From: Bacteroidales bacterium
Lineage (GTDB): Bacteria > Bacteroidota > Bacteroidia > Bacteroidales > ML635J-15
Assembly: GCA_017651185.1 (NCBI GenBank)
Contig: JAGCDJ010000031.1
Location: 92,959 to 156,958 of the forward strand
DNA: 64,000 bases
Direction: 5' to 3'
This document shows, one piece after another, positions 9,931 through 19,560 of this stretch; within the stretch, counting starts at the first letter, position 1; each line of letters begins with the position of its first letter. The position numbers and the translations under genes are program-made. A model generated the notes under the pieces. The model had not been told where the DNA came from and ran no database searches. It was given only the letters and a program-made list of their open reading frames with translations.

Positions 9931-11763
9931 CTATTTCATGTATTTCTTCAAGAATTTTTCCATTGCGTGGTAGAATTCAAATCTGTTTTCCTCGTTGTGG
10001 AATCCATGTCCTTCGTTGTCCTTCACCATGTAGTCGACCTCTACGCCTCGTTTGCGCAATGCTTCGACCATTTGGTCCGATTCTGCCTTGTTGACGCGTG
10101 GGTCATTTGCACCCTGTGCAATAAATAGCGGGCGTACAATCTTATCGGCATTGAGGGCAGGGGAGTTGGCTGCAAGTATTTCCTTGTCGGTTTCGGGATT
10201 GCCAACCTGCTCGTACATCATCTCCAGCATAGGTTTCCAGTATGGAGGAATAGTGTTCAAAAATGTGAAAAGGTTCGAAACTCCGACATAATCTACGCCA
10301 CATGCAAATAGTTCTGGCGTCTTTACCAATGCTTGCAAGGTTGCATATCCACCATAACTTCCTCCATAGATTGCAATTCGCTTCGGGTCGGAATATCCAT
10401 TATTAATAAGCCACATAACACCATCGGTAATGTCATCTTGCATTGTTTGTCCCCATTGCTTGTACGACAGTTCCTTGAACTTGCGCCCATAGCCTGTTGA
10501 ACCACGGAAATTCATCTGGAATACGGCATAACCTCTGTTTGCAAGGAATTGCACTTCAGAATCGTAACCCCAATAGTCGCGAGCCCACGGACCACCATGA
10601 GGGACAACAATGGTGGGAAGTCCTTTTGCCGTCTCAAGTGAATAACCGTTTGGCAAAGTCAGGTAGGCCTCTATCTGCAAGCCGTCGCGCGATGTGTAAA
10701 CAACTGGAATCATCGGCGATAGTTCTTCCTCCTTCAGCCATGGTGACAAATCTGCTATCTTGCTGAGCTTGTCGGCTTTGACATCGTATAGGTAGTATGC
10801 GCCACGAGTGCGGTCGTTGCCTGCATAAATTATTCTCATGTCCTCTGCCTTGTTGGTGGCGGCGGTGCCGAATTTATGGTTAGGGAAGGCAGCGGTAAGT
10901 TGTTTGTTAATCCGTTCTGCTTCTGCATCAAAGAAATGCCGTATTGTATCTTTGTGACCAACATACGAAACAGCAGTCAATTTTTTGCGCAGATTCGACC
11001 ATCCAACTCCTGAAATGTCGTAGCTGTCGTTGGTAAATATTTCTTCAAGTTCCTCGGCTGTTGCAGGATTCATTAGCACCAGAGCCGACTTGTCGCGACC
11101 GAGGTTTGTAATTGCATAGACATTTTTGTTGTCGGCAGTAAAGACGATTGCCGAAACATCTTCGCGGAACGATGTCCTTATGACAGGACGGAATTCCTCG
11201 TCCTCGGTATCGCGGTAAAGCATTTCCTGATTTACACCATCAACGATAGAGTAGGCGATTCGCAACTTTCCGTCATGGTCGGTCATCCACGCTTGAATAT
11301 TGCCAGGATTTTCGGCAAGCATAGTCATTTCGCCTGTTATGAGGTTTAGCCTGTATGGGTCGAAAATCTCTGGATTGCGCTGGTTGGTCTCTATAAGAAT
11401 CTCATCGTCGATTTCTTCGAGGTCGTCAAGAATGTGGGTGCGGACGCCTTTCATTTTGGTATACGGACGCATATCGGAACCATCGGCATCAACGCCGTAA
11501 AGTTGGAAATTCTCATCTCCACCATCGTCCTTCATAAAAAGGATTCGGTTGTTATTAGCCCACATGTAGCCGGCTACATCGCGCTCTTCCTCGAAAGTTA
11601 CCTGATGTGGTTCTGCCAAGTCGATGCCACTTACAAAAATGTTCATTCTTGATTTATACGGAGCCATGTACGAAATGTGCTTGCCGTCTGGCGAAATGTC
11701 AAACGATGATTTTTCCGAATTGCGGAAAAATTCTTCTATGGGAATTTCTCTAACTTTATTCAT
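9931..11763 (-). CDS. S9 family prolyl oligopeptidase-like serine peptidase
   Basis: 610 residues from the ATG at 11763. A longer frame exists but would run into the neighbouring methyltransferase gene. The N-terminal half reads as a beta-propeller (FDISPDGKHISYMAP and similar blades). The C-terminal alpha/beta-hydrolase has the nucleophile in GGSYGGYATL, an Asp in GANDPRVN and a His in EGHGFHNE, a complete Ser-Asp-His triad. Family members cleave short peptides, often after Pro or as aminopeptidases or dipeptidases; the substrate cannot be read from sequence. No signal peptide is seen, so a cytoplasmic site is likely. It lies 50 bases downstream of the methyltransferase on the same strand and may belong to the lon transcript. 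Confidence 0.9.
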   Translation of the reverse strand: MNKVREIPIEEFFRNSEKSSFDISPDGKHISYMAPYKSRMNIFVSGIDLAEPHQVTFEEERDVAGYMWANNNRILFMKDDGGDENFQLYGVDADGSDMRPYTKMKGVRTHILDDLEEIDDEILIETNQRNPEIFDPYRLNLITGEMTMLAENPGNIQAWMTDHDGKLRIAYSIVDGVNQEMLYRDTEDEEFRPVIRTSFREDVSAIVFTADNKNVYAITNLGRDKSALVLMNPATAEELEEIFTNDSYDISGVGWSNLRKKLTAVSYVGHKDTIRHFFDAEAERINKQLTAAFPNHKFGTAATNKAEDMRIIYAGNDRTRGAYYLYDVKADKLSKIADLSPWLKEEELSPMIPVVYTSRDGLQIEAYLTLPNGYSLETAKGLPTIVVPHGGPWARDYWGYDSEVQFLANRGYAVFQMNFRGSTGYGRKFKELSYKQWGQTMQDDITDGVMWLINNGYSDPKRIAIYGGSYGGYATLQALVKTPELFACGVDYVGVSNLFTFLNTIPPYWKPMLEMMYEQVGNPETDKEILAANSPALNADKIVRPLFIAQGANDPRVNKAESDQMVEALRKRGVEVDYMVKDNEGHGFHNEENRFEFYHAMEKFLKKYMK

Positions 11764-11813
11764 ATGCAATTTTTTGATAAGATAATGCTTTTGGAAAAGA
11801 TTATGGTTATAAA

Positions 11814-12683
11814 TTAAGCATTTTTCATCCACACAAATATTCCGTGGCTGATTTTTCCACCGTAACTTGATACACCTTTCACTTCCTCGCACATTTCGAT
11901 GTAGTGATTTGGGATGCATTTGTGTAGGAGTTCGCGAATGTCCATGCCGTAAATTGAATGCGTGTAAAGGTTCATTATTATGAACGATTTGTGTTTTGCA
12001 ATCTGGTTTACATTTGAGAGCAGATTTTCAATCATTTCATCAAAAATCCACTTTTCGTTCTTTGCTCCGCTACCAATGGCGGGCGGGTCGAGGATTATGC
12101 CATCGTAAGTGTTGCCACGCTTAATTTCGCGTTCTACAAACTTCTGGGCATCTTCGGTGATGAGGCGAATGTTGTTTCTGCCTGAGCATTCAGCGTTGTG
12201 ACGAGTCCATTCAACCATCTTGCGTATAGAGTCGATGTGGGTTGCCTTTTCGAAGAAATTTGAAGCAAAGACTGTGGATAATCCTGTGTAACCGAACAAG
12301 TTGAGAAAACTTTCGCTTCCGAAGTTTCCATGTTCGCGGTCGATGAACTGCCAGTTTATGATTTGTTCGGGGAAAATGCCTATATGTTTCGATGTTGTCA
12401 GCGAAAGTTCTGCAGTAAGTCGAATTCCTGATGGCGAATTGTACGGCATGTGCCATGTGTCTGGAATTTGCTTGAAAATGTTCCATTTTCCCGAATTTTT
12501 TGATGTCTCGACAAATTCTGCATTCGCCATTTCCTTCCATTGCGTTTCGGAAAGCTGAGGTTTGCCTGTGGCTGATATTTCTGGGCGGATGAGAGTAATT
12601 TCTCCGAAACGCTCAAGTTTGCGCCCGTTGCCGCAATCAATGAGTTCGTATTCGTTCCATAGGTCGTGGATGCAGATTTCCAT
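11814..12683 (-). CDS. Class I SAM-dependent methyltransferase (RlmI/COG1092-like)
   Basis: 289 residues. The SAM-binding Rossmann motif is FLNLFGYTGLST at about residue 120, followed by an acidic loop (THIDSIRK). The catalytic-type motif is GIILDPPAIGSG near residue 200, the DPP form seen in RNA and base methyltransferases. It resembles the catalytic part of the RlmI/RlmL rRNA methyltransferases but has no recognisable PUA domain, so the target is unproven. Its ATG overlaps the stop codon of the U32 gene by one base (TAATG), which implies translational coupling. Confidence 0.8.
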   Translation of the reverse strand: MEICIHDLWNEYELIDCGNGRKLERFGEITLIRPEISATGKPQLSETQWKEMANAEFVETSKNSGKWNIFKQIPDTWHMPYNSPSGIRLTAELSLTTSKHIGIFPEQIINWQFIDREHGNFGSESFLNLFGYTGLSTVFASNFFEKATHIDSIRKMVEWTRHNAECSGRNNIRLITEDAQKFVEREIKRGNTYDGIILDPPAIGSGAKNEKWIFDEMIENLLSNVNQIAKHKSFIIMNLYTHSIYGMDIRELLHKCIPNHYIEMCEEVKGVSSYGGKISHGIFVWMKNA

Positions 12684-13948
12684 TACTCACAACTTGCAAA
12701 TTGAGTATCAACAATCCTATATAGTTTGTCGCCACGGCGGACAATATCGTTTGTCTTTATCGAGAACAGCGAACCTTGCACAACCTTTTGCACTGGCTTC
12801 AAGTCTTCACGGATTTCATCTACTGTTTGCTGCAAAGCGCCTGTGGTAGTGCCAGTTATCAAGATTTCATCACCGACATTCAGTTCTTCAGCAGTTTCGA
12901 GTTTTATTTCTGCGACGTTTATCTTCGAGAAGAAGTTGAGAACCTTGCCAAGATATACTTTGGTTTTAGTCGCTCTCGAGCCGTAAACTTCCGACCATTC
13001 GCCGAGTCGTTGCCCCATGTAGTAACCGTCCCAGAATCCACGGTTGAAGATTGTTTCCAAGCGTTTTTTCCAGCCATCAATCTTTTCGCGGTCGTAAGTC
13101 CCATCGAAACAGGAATTCAGCGCTTCGTTATAGCATTCCACAACGGTTTTGACATATTCGCAGGAGCGGGCGCGGCCTTCGATTTTTAGTACGCTTACGC
13201 CAGCATCGATGATTTTGTTTATGAACCCGATAGTGCATAGGTCTTTGGGCGACATGATGTACTTGTTGTCGATTTCGAGTTCATCGCCACTTTCGATGTC
13301 GGTAACGCGGTAAGCTCTGCGGCATGCCTGTAAGCATGCTCCTCGGTTTGCTGAGTGGTTGTACTCGTGTAAGCTTAGATAACATTTACCCGAAACTGCC
13401 ATACACAATGCACCATGGCAGAAAATCTCAATCTTTACAAGTTCGCCCTTTGGTCCGCGGATGTCGCGCTGGCGGATTTGCTCGGTGATGTATTTTACTT
13501 GCTCGAGCGAAAGTTCGCGTGCCGTAACCATTACATCGCAGAATTGCGCAAAAAATGTAACCGCCTCAATGTTTGAAATGTTCAGCTGGGTGGAAGCGTG
13601 AACTTCAACGCCTTTGCTGCGAGCGTACTGCATAACTGCAATGTCGGAGGCAATTATGGCTGTGACGTGGTTTTCGGCGGCAGCATCAACAACCTTGTGC
13701 ATCTTTTCCATTTCCTCGTCGTAGATGATAGTATTTACGGTGAGGTAGGTTCTGACATTGTGTTCTTCGCATATCGATACAATGTTGCGCAAGTCGTCGA
13801 AAGTGAAGTTGTTAGATGAGCGAGCGCGCATGTTAAGTTGCTCAATGCCAAAGTATATGGAATTGCTTCCCGCTTGTATTGCTGCCATCAGGGACTCGTA
13901 TGAGCCAACTGGAGCCATGAGGTCTATGTCGGTGCGATTGCGTTGCAT
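12683..13948 (-). CDS. Peptidase U32 family protein (RNA-hydroxylation type)
   Basis: 421 residues. It begins with the family's MAPVGSYESLMAAIQAGS and contains the U32 signature EIFCHGALCMAVSGKC (residues ~170-190), with further Cys in GACLQACRRAY. U32 proteins were first called collagenases, but several (RlhA, TrhP) are now known to act in hydroxylation of rRNA or of tRNA wobble uridine; the Cys set fits that group. Which RNA is modified cannot be told from this sequence. One-base overlaps with lon upstream and the methyltransferase downstream suggest a lon-U32-methyltransferase operon. Confidence 0.88.
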   Translation of the reverse strand: MQRNRTDIDLMAPVGSYESLMAAIQAGSNSIYFGIEQLNMRARSSNNFTFDDLRNIVSICEEHNVRTYLTVNTIIYDEEMEKMHKVVDAAAENHVTAIIASDIAVMQYARSKGVEVHASTQLNISNIEAVTFFAQFCDVMVTARELSLEQVKYITEQIRQRDIRGPKGELVKIEIFCHGALCMAVSGKCYLSLHEYNHSANRGACLQACRRAYRVTDIESGDELEIDNKYIMSPKDLCTIGFINKIIDAGVSVLKIEGRARSCEYVKTVVECYNEALNSCFDGTYDREKIDGWKKRLETIFNRGFWDGYYMGQRLGEWSEVYGSRATKTKVYLGKVLNFFSKINVAEIKLETAEELNVGDEILITGTTTGALQQTVDEIREDLKPVQKVVQGSLFSIKTNDIVRRGDKLYRIVDTQFASCE

Positions 13949-16392
13949 TATTCGTCAAGTTTTTTAGCGTTCTTTACCTTTTTGTCAGTAATGGCAAGTT
14001 TGAATACATCGGAAACATTGTCAACATAATGGAATTCAACTCCTTCGAGGTAAACTGGCTTTATGTCGTTGATGTCTTTTTCGTTCTCGCGCGAAAGTAT
14101 GATTTCGGTGATTCCTGCGCGTTTTGCTGCAAGTATCTTTTCCTTGATTCCACCTACTGGCAGAACTTTTCCACGAAGTGTGATTTCGCCAGTCATTGCA
14201 ATGTGCGACTTCACTTTGCGCTGCGTGTATGCCGATGCTATTGCTGTTGCCATTGTGATACCAGCTGATGGACCGTCCTTTGGAATTGCACCTTCGGGCA
14301 CATGCAGGTGGATGTTCCACTTGTTGAAGACTTCAGGTTTAATGCCAAGTACATCGGCATGGGCTTTTACATATTCCATAGCCAGTTTTGCCGATTCCTT
14401 CATCACATCGCCGAGGTTGCCCGTGAGCGTCATCTTGCCGTCACCAGCCGAAAGACTTGTTTCGATGTATAGGATTTCACCGCCTACGGCTGTCCATGCA
14501 AGACCTGTGACCACGCCTGCATATTCCTGCTCTTCGTACATGTCGCGGTGGAATAGGGGCTTGCCGATGAATGTTTCAAGGTTTTCGGCAGTAATAATCT
14601 TGGGGTATTTTTCGTCCATTCCGATGGCTTTTGCAAGACGGCGAGCCAGTTTTGCAATCTGTTTGTCGAGGGAGCGAACTCCCGATTCACGGGTGTAGTC
14701 CTCGATAATCTTCAGTACTGCAGAATCGTCAACCTTAATTTTGTACTTCTTGATTCCGTGGTTGTCAAATTCCTTTGGAATAAGGTGACGCTTTGCAATT
14801 TCCATCTTTTCCTCGGTAATGTAGCCGCTGATTTCAATCATCTCCATTCTATCGCGCAAAGCGGGATTTATGGTCGAAATGTTGTTTGCTGTGGCTATGA
14901 ACATTACCTTCGACAAGTCGTACTCTTGGTCAATGAAATTGTCATGGAATTCAGTATTCTGTTCAGGGTCAAGTACTTCTAGCAATGCCGATGAGGGGTC
15001 GCCCTTGTAGTCGTTACCAACCTTGTCGATTTCATCAAGGATGAACACTGGGTTTGATGATTTTGCCTTGTTGATGTTTTGCAAAATTCTTCCTGGCATT
15101 GCACCAATATATGTACGGCGATGTCCGCGAATTTCGGATTCGTCGTGCAAACCGCCAAGTGACATTCTGACATATTTTCTGCCAAGTGCGTCAGCAATGC
15201 TTTTGCCAAGTGATGTCTTGCCGACACCTGGAGGTCCATATAGGCAGAGAATCGGGGACTTCAAATCGCCTTTAAGTTTCAGAACAGCAAGATGTTCTAG
15301 TATGCGGTCTTTAACTTCATCCAGTCCAAAGTGGTCACGGTCAAGGACTTTCTGTGCATGTTTCAGGTTGAAGTTGTCCTTTGTGTACTCGTTCCACGGC
15401 AAATCGACAAACACATGAACATAGTTCATCTGCACCGAAAATTCTGCCGACATAGGGTTCAACTGTTCAAGTTTTTTCAGTTCTGCTTCAAAGACTTCGG
15501 CGATTTCCTTGCTCCATTTTTTCTTATTGCCTTTTTCGCGCAGTTCGGCAATTTCCTTCTCGTAAGGAGAACCGCCAAGTTCTTCCTGTATGGTTTTAAT
15601 TTGCTGATTAAGAAGGTATTCGCGCTGCTGTTTGTCCATATCCTTCTTTACCTTGCCTTGAATTTCGTTCTTGAGGTCAAGGAACTGCTTTTGCTCGTTG
15701 AGCATACGAAGAAGATTTATCGCTCTCTGTTTCAAGTCGTTGATTTCAAGTAGCGACTGCTTTTCATCGTTTGTGCAGTTGCAGTTTGTTGCAATGTAGT
15801 TTACAAGGAAAGTGGAATTGTCAATGTTTTTTAACGCAAAAGCCAATTCGCCCGGAGCGTTTTGCGACATACGGACAATCTTTATGGAAATGTCTTTTAT
15901 TGAGGATATTATGGCATCCATATCGTTGTCGTTGCGAATTTCGGGCGATTCCTTCAAATAGCGCACCCTTGCATTGAAATATGGGTCATCGCTTGTGTAT
16001 TCCAGAACCTCAAACCTTGATTTTCCTTGGATTATAACAGAAATGGTGTTGTCAGGCATTTCTATAACCTTCAAGATTTCTGCTACTGTGCCGACATTGT
16101 GCAGGTCGGAGTATTTCGGATCTTCCACCTCCGCGTCAATTTGCGACAATGCACCAAATATCCTTGTGGTTTTCTGTATGTTACGTATTAGTTTGAAAGA
16201 TTTCTCCCTGCCTATGTTTATGGGCAACACAACTCCTGGAAATAGCACCGAGTTCCTAAGTGGAAGTATCGGTATAAATTCAGGAAAGTCCTTTAAATCA
16301 TCAGTTTTCTTTATCACATCCGTAAAAATAGGAATAATGCTTTCGCTTTCTTCCATATCGGACATCAATTTGTAGTCGTCAAATTTGTTCAT
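13948..16392 (-). CDS. lon: ATP-dependent protease Lon
   Basis: 814 residues, full length for LonA. The N-terminal substrate-binding domain (PILPLRNSVLFPGVVLPI), coiled-coil middle, AAA+ domain with Walker A GPPGVGKTS near residue 385, and protease domain are all present. The catalytic Ser lies in PKDGPSAGITMATA (about residue 710) and the Lys in VGGIKEKILAAKRAG (about 750), the Lon Ser-Lys dyad. Lon degrades misfolded and regulatory proteins in the cytoplasm. It heads a coupled operon with the U32 and methyltransferase genes and has a candidate TATCTTTG promoter about 70 bases upstream. Confidence 0.98.
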   Translation of the reverse strand: MNKFDDYKLMSDMEESESIIPIFTDVIKKTDDLKDFPEFIPILPLRNSVLFPGVVLPINIGREKSFKLIRNIQKTTRIFGALSQIDAEVEDPKYSDLHNVGTVAEILKVIEMPDNTISVIIQGKSRFEVLEYTSDDPYFNARVRYLKESPEIRNDNDMDAIISSIKDISIKIVRMSQNAPGELAFALKNIDNSTFLVNYIATNCNCTNDEKQSLLEINDLKQRAINLLRMLNEQKQFLDLKNEIQGKVKKDMDKQQREYLLNQQIKTIQEELGGSPYEKEIAELREKGNKKKWSKEIAEVFEAELKKLEQLNPMSAEFSVQMNYVHVFVDLPWNEYTKDNFNLKHAQKVLDRDHFGLDEVKDRILEHLAVLKLKGDLKSPILCLYGPPGVGKTSLGKSIADALGRKYVRMSLGGLHDESEIRGHRRTYIGAMPGRILQNINKAKSSNPVFILDEIDKVGNDYKGDPSSALLEVLDPEQNTEFHDNFIDQEYDLSKVMFIATANNISTINPALRDRMEMIEISGYITEEKMEIAKRHLIPKEFDNHGIKKYKIKVDDSAVLKIIEDYTRESGVRSLDKQIAKLARRLAKAIGMDEKYPKIITAENLETFIGKPLFHRDMYEEQEYAGVVTGLAWTAVGGEILYIETSLSAGDGKMTLTGNLGDVMKESAKLAMEYVKAHADVLGIKPEVFNKWNIHLHVPEGAIPKDGPSAGITMATAIASAYTQRKVKSHIAMTGEITLRGKVLPVGGIKEKILAAKRAGITEIILSRENEKDINDIKPVYLEGVEFHYVDNVSDVFKLAITDKKVKNAKKLDE

Positions 16393-16462
16393 AAAAAATA
16401 TGTCAAAATGGCACTTAATTCTTAATTTTTAATCACGCACCCTATATGCGCAATCCGTGTGC

Positions 16463-16470
16463 CAAAGATA
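16463..16470 (-). promoter_or_regulatory. Candidate -7 box for lon
   Basis: Read on the minus strand this is TATCTTTG, matching TAnnTTTG, about 70 bases before the lon start. No clear TTTG is seen at -33. Confidence 0.45.
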
Positions 16471-16518
16471 ATGAATTTTACGATTTATAAAGTATGATTT
16501 ATGATTGGAGATTTTGAA

Positions 16519-17622
16519 TCATTGAATCTTCTCGATTCTTTGTTCTTCTGATATTTCCACAAATGTTGGAATAGTTTTTATTCCGTAGAGTTTTGCAGTT
16601 ATACTTTCCCAAGATTTGAAGTCGCATAGATTTGTTGCGTTGCCTAACTTGTGGAATTTTATTGCCTGAAGCCATTGTTCGCGATTGGTGTCTAGGGAGA
16701 TAAGAATAATTTGTCGGTCGGTGTTTTCTGCTAAGTATTTTTGTATTGCGGTAACCGATTTTTCCTCCCACGATGCCCAGAAGCATAATGTTACCTCTTT
16801 ACCCTTATAGTTTCCCATACTTATTTTTTCTCTATTTTCGTTGGGAAGAGAAAAGTCTGGTGCGGGAGAGCCTTCGGATAGGTTCGCATATTGCCTATTC
16901 TGTTGTTCCTGCTGTAATTCGAACCGCTTTACTTCCGATTCAAGGTAGCGAGTTTCTTCAAGATTGGGATTGTGGGCTTTCATTTCATCTAACACATACT
17001 TATAGGTTTCGTAGTCGGCTGGAAGTTGCATTATCGGCGTAGTCGAAACATATTGATGCAAAGCAAAATATATTATCGGTGACTCGTGATTTTTCTTTAT
17101 GAAGTCGGTAATGAACTGCTTGTCGCTCTGATATAAACTGTCGGCTATGTGGTTGTTTTTTTCGAGACTCGCCTTGTCTATTCCGAATTGCTGGCTAACC
17201 GTACTTCGCAATTCCTCGACCTTTTGGGTGCTTTCTATCATTCTGACATTTAGTCGCTTCAGTTCTTCGCAATCGGTTGTGCCGGATATTGAATAGTCGG
17301 TTATATTGTTGAAGTCTGCTGATAATGAAATGCTTTCTCCATTGACTGCGCAAATATGGATTGGTGTAGCATTGTTTATTCTAAGTCTGTACAAATGTCG
17401 TATGCTGTCGTTGTGGGTAAATGTGAATTTTCCGCTGAATCCAGCATTTGCGTTTGCAACAGTATCGATTTTTATGGGAGAAAGTTTTTCCAGTACAATG
17501 TTGCAATTTTGACAGTTGGAAATTTTTCCTTCTATTGTAAAACCATTGTCATTTTTGCAGGAATTGCATAACAAAACACTTATTATCAGTGCGATAATAA
17601 TTTCAAATCTTGTTGTTTTCAT
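16519..17622 (-). CDS. DUF4369/thioredoxin-fold lipoprotein lacking the CxxC motif
   Basis: 367 residues. The N-terminus is a lipoprotein signal (ALIISVLLCNSC). Residues ~27-120 look like the DUF4369 domain common in Bacteroidota, and a TlpA/AhpC-like thioredoxin fold begins at EGSPAPDFSLPNENREK. Where relatives have WCxxC, this protein has FWASWEEKSV: Glu-Glu-Lys-Ser replaces the catalytic Cys pair. The usual cis-Pro loop is present (GIKTIPTFVEI). A redox role is therefore unlikely; it may be a binding or chaperone-like paralogue. It starts 4 bases after the TonB gene and is probably the last gene of the exbB-exbD-tonB transcript. Confidence 0.8.
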   Translation of the reverse strand: MKTTRFEIIIALIISVLLCNSCKNDNGFTIEGKISNCQNCNIVLEKLSPIKIDTVANANAGFSGKFTFTHNDSIRHLYRLRINNATPIHICAVNGESISLSADFNNITDYSISGTTDCEELKRLNVRMIESTQKVEELRSTVSQQFGIDKASLEKNNHIADSLYQSDKQFITDFIKKNHESPIIYFALHQYVSTTPIMQLPADYETYKYVLDEMKAHNPNLEETRYLESEVKRFELQQEQQNRQYANLSEGSPAPDFSLPNENREKISMGNYKGKEVTLCFWASWEEKSVTAIQKYLAENTDRQIILISLDTNREQWLQAIKFHKLGNATNLCDFKSWESITAKLYGIKTIPTFVEISEEQRIEKIQ

Positions 17623-17626
17623 TGGA

Positions 17627-18403
17627 TTACTTCAGTTTAAATTCAACTGTGACAATTCCTGTCTGCGTACCGCTTCCTGGTTTGGCTTCGTATTTCCATT
17701 GCTTAACGGCTTTGATTGCGAAAGGTACGCACTCGCTGCATGTTGTTCCGCTTGCGGGTTCTGCAGTTTCTACAATTCCTTTTTCGTTGACGGTTATCTT
17801 GAGTTTTACTGTTCCAGTCATATTGTCCTTGTTTTCGGGCAATACCTTGGTAACCTTGCGGTTGCCTATGCTTCCGCCTATACCGCCGGGACCATCTCCG
17901 CTTCCGCCGCCCGAACCGTTACCGCCTCCCCAGCCGGGGTTGCCACTGCCCGAACCGCTTCCGCCATTTCCAGAAGCATTTCCACCAGCAAGACCACCGA
18001 AGTTTACACGGCCTTCGGCTCTTGAAGTCGGGGTTGGTTCTACATTTTCAGTTGTTTCGCTTTTACTATCATTACCTGATGGGAGGGGCGCAGCATCCTC
18101 GAAGGCCTGAGATTCGACGCTGGGATTTGAGTTTGAGTTTGAATTTGAGTTTTGTGTAGAGGTATTTTGATTGCTTGTAGTTGCATTAGCGGTCGATGCT
18201 CCTGCGTTGGGATTTCCGCCGCCACCTCTGGTATCAAGTAATGTTGACTCCTCTGTAGGAGTTGAAAAGTCTAATAATATGCATTCCTCCACTAATGGGG
18301 GATCCGGCATCTTCAGCCCGCAGAGCAAAAGGAAAAGCAGTACTGCAATAACAAATATTGCCGAACCGATAAATGCTTCCTTATGTTGCATGAAATAATT
18401 CAT
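17627..18403 (-). CDS. TonB-like energy transducer with Gly/Asn/Ser-rich linker
   Basis: 258 residues. One N-terminal membrane segment (AIFVIAVLLFLLLCGL) is followed by a periplasmic linker rich in Ser, Asn and Gly (GGSGSGSGNPGWGGGNGSGG) instead of the common Pro-rich one. The C-terminal TonB-type domain ends VKQWKYEAKPG...VEFKLK. TonB couples the proton gradient, through ExbB-ExbD, to outer-membrane transport. The ATG overlaps the exbD stop by one base. Because no receptor gene is nearby, the served transporter is unknown; a TolA-like role is an alternative. Confidence 0.8.
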   Translation of the reverse strand: MNYFMQHKEAFIGSAIFVIAVLLFLLLCGLKMPDPPLVEECILLDFSTPTEESTLLDTRGGGGNPNAGASTANATTSNQNTSTQNSNSNSNSNPSVESQAFEDAAPLPSGNDSKSETTENVEPTPTSRAEGRVNFGGLAGGNASGNGGSGSGSGNPGWGGGNGSGGGSGDGPGGIGGSIGNRKVTKVLPENKDNMTGTVKLKITVNEKGIVETAEPASGTTCSECVPFAIKAVKQWKYEAKPGSGTQTGIVTVEFKLK

Positions 18404-18813
18404 TATTCTCCGGGTTGCGTTGCCAATATAAGTTTGTATTCGTGTTTCTTTGCGATGTTCATTATCTTAACCACTTCTTCCATGGGCACCGACTTGTCGA
18501 CATGCAACGAAACGTATGCTTCATCACTCTTTTCTGCCATTTCCTTTACAAGTGCTGTTTCCAGATTCTCGAATGGCATTATGGTTGTGCCGACAGCGTA
18601 GGTGTAAGTGCCGTTCTGGTTGTCCTTGATTGATACCGATGCCAACGGACTTGCCTGTGTCTGGTTGTTGCTCGATGGAAGCAACAGTTTCAGGGCGTTT
18701 GGCGCAATCATAGTTGATGTCACCATGAAGAAGATGAGCAGCAGGAACACGATGTCGGTCATTGACGACATGCTGAATTCCGAACTAATCTTATTTCTCG
18801 ATCTTAAACTCAT
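18403..18813 (-). CDS. ExbD/TolR family biopolymer transport protein
   Basis: 136 residues, normal length. A single N-terminal transmembrane helix contains the essential Asp of the family in MTDIVFLLLIFFMVTS, followed by a small periplasmic domain. It forms the proton-driven stator with ExbB (12 bases upstream) and drives TonB (one-base overlap downstream). Confidence 0.92.
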   Translation of the reverse strand: MSLRSRNKISSEFSMSSMTDIVFLLLIFFMVTSTMIAPNALKLLLPSSNNQTQASPLASVSIKDNQNGTYTYAVGTTIMPFENLETALVKEMAEKSDEAYVSLHVDKSVPMEEVVKIMNIAKKHEYKLILATQPGE

Positions 18814-18824
18814 GGTTTGTCAGT

Positions 18825-19520
18825 TTATGCAGGTTCGTTCAATACATCCATAAATTCTGTTGTCTTGGATTCGAGGTCGTTTACCAAGTTGTTGACCTTT
18901 GCAACCAAGATGTTGTATGCGAAGTAGGCGATGATACCTACGAATAGACCACCGACTGTTGTTACAAGTGCCGTTTCGATACCGCCTGCAAGGTCTTTAA
19001 TTTCGAGTGCGTTTCCAGCGGCTGCCATCGACGAGAACGACTGAACCATACCGGTTACTGTTCCGAAGAAACCAATCATTGGGGCACCACCAGCTATTGT
19101 TGCGAGAAGTGCAAGCCCTTTTTCCAACTTAGCGATTTCCTGCTTGCCAACGTTTTCGATTGCCGTGTTGACATCGTTGAGCGGACGACCAATGCGTTGC
19201 AGACCTTTTTCAATCATTCTCGAAATAGGACTATTGTTATTGCGGCAACTGTCAATTGCATTATCAATCTTTCCTTCCTTGATGTAATTCTTGATGTTCT
19301 GCATGAATCCGTCTTGGTTCTTGCCTGCCTTCTTCACAGCCAAGTACTTGTCGATAAATATGTATATTGCAAGCACCGACAAAACTGCGAGAACAATCAT
19401 TATCCATCCGCCCTGTATTGCCAAGTCCCAGTACGACTGGCTTACAGCACCCTTATCAACAACTTCTGCTGCGGTTTCACTTGCCGCAACTGCGTTAATC
19501 GTGTCATCCAATAGCAACAT
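18825..19520 (-). CDS. MotA/TolQ/ExbB family proton channel protein
   Basis: 231 residues with three membrane helices: WIMIVLAVLSVLAIYIFI near residue 40, then two in the C-terminal half (GLALLATIAGGAPMIGFFGT and the GGLFVGIIAYFAYNIL stretch). The GTVTGMVQSF motif is typical of the family. It forms the inner-membrane proton channel with ExbD. First gene of the exbB-exbD-tonB-thioredoxin-fold operon, with a TACTTTTG promoter box 32 bases before the start. Confidence 0.93.
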   Translation of the reverse strand: MLLLDDTINAVAASETAAEVVDKGAVSQSYWDLAIQGGWIMIVLAVLSVLAIYIFIDKYLAVKKAGKNQDGFMQNIKNYIKEGKIDNAIDSCRNNNSPISRMIEKGLQRIGRPLNDVNTAIENVGKQEIAKLEKGLALLATIAGGAPMIGFFGTVTGMVQSFSSMAAAGNALEIKDLAGGIETALVTTVGGLFVGIIAYFAYNILVAKVNNLVNDLESKTTEFMDVLNEPA

Positions 19521-19552
19521 ATTCCTTGCGTTTTTTTATTCTTTATCGAATG

Positions 19553-19560
19553 CAAAAGTA
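19553..19560 (-). promoter_or_regulatory. Candidate -7 box for the exbB operon
   Basis: TACTTTTG on the minus strand matches TAnnTTTG. A TTTG (19576-19579) lies 15 bases upstream of it, a short spacing. Confidence 0.5.
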
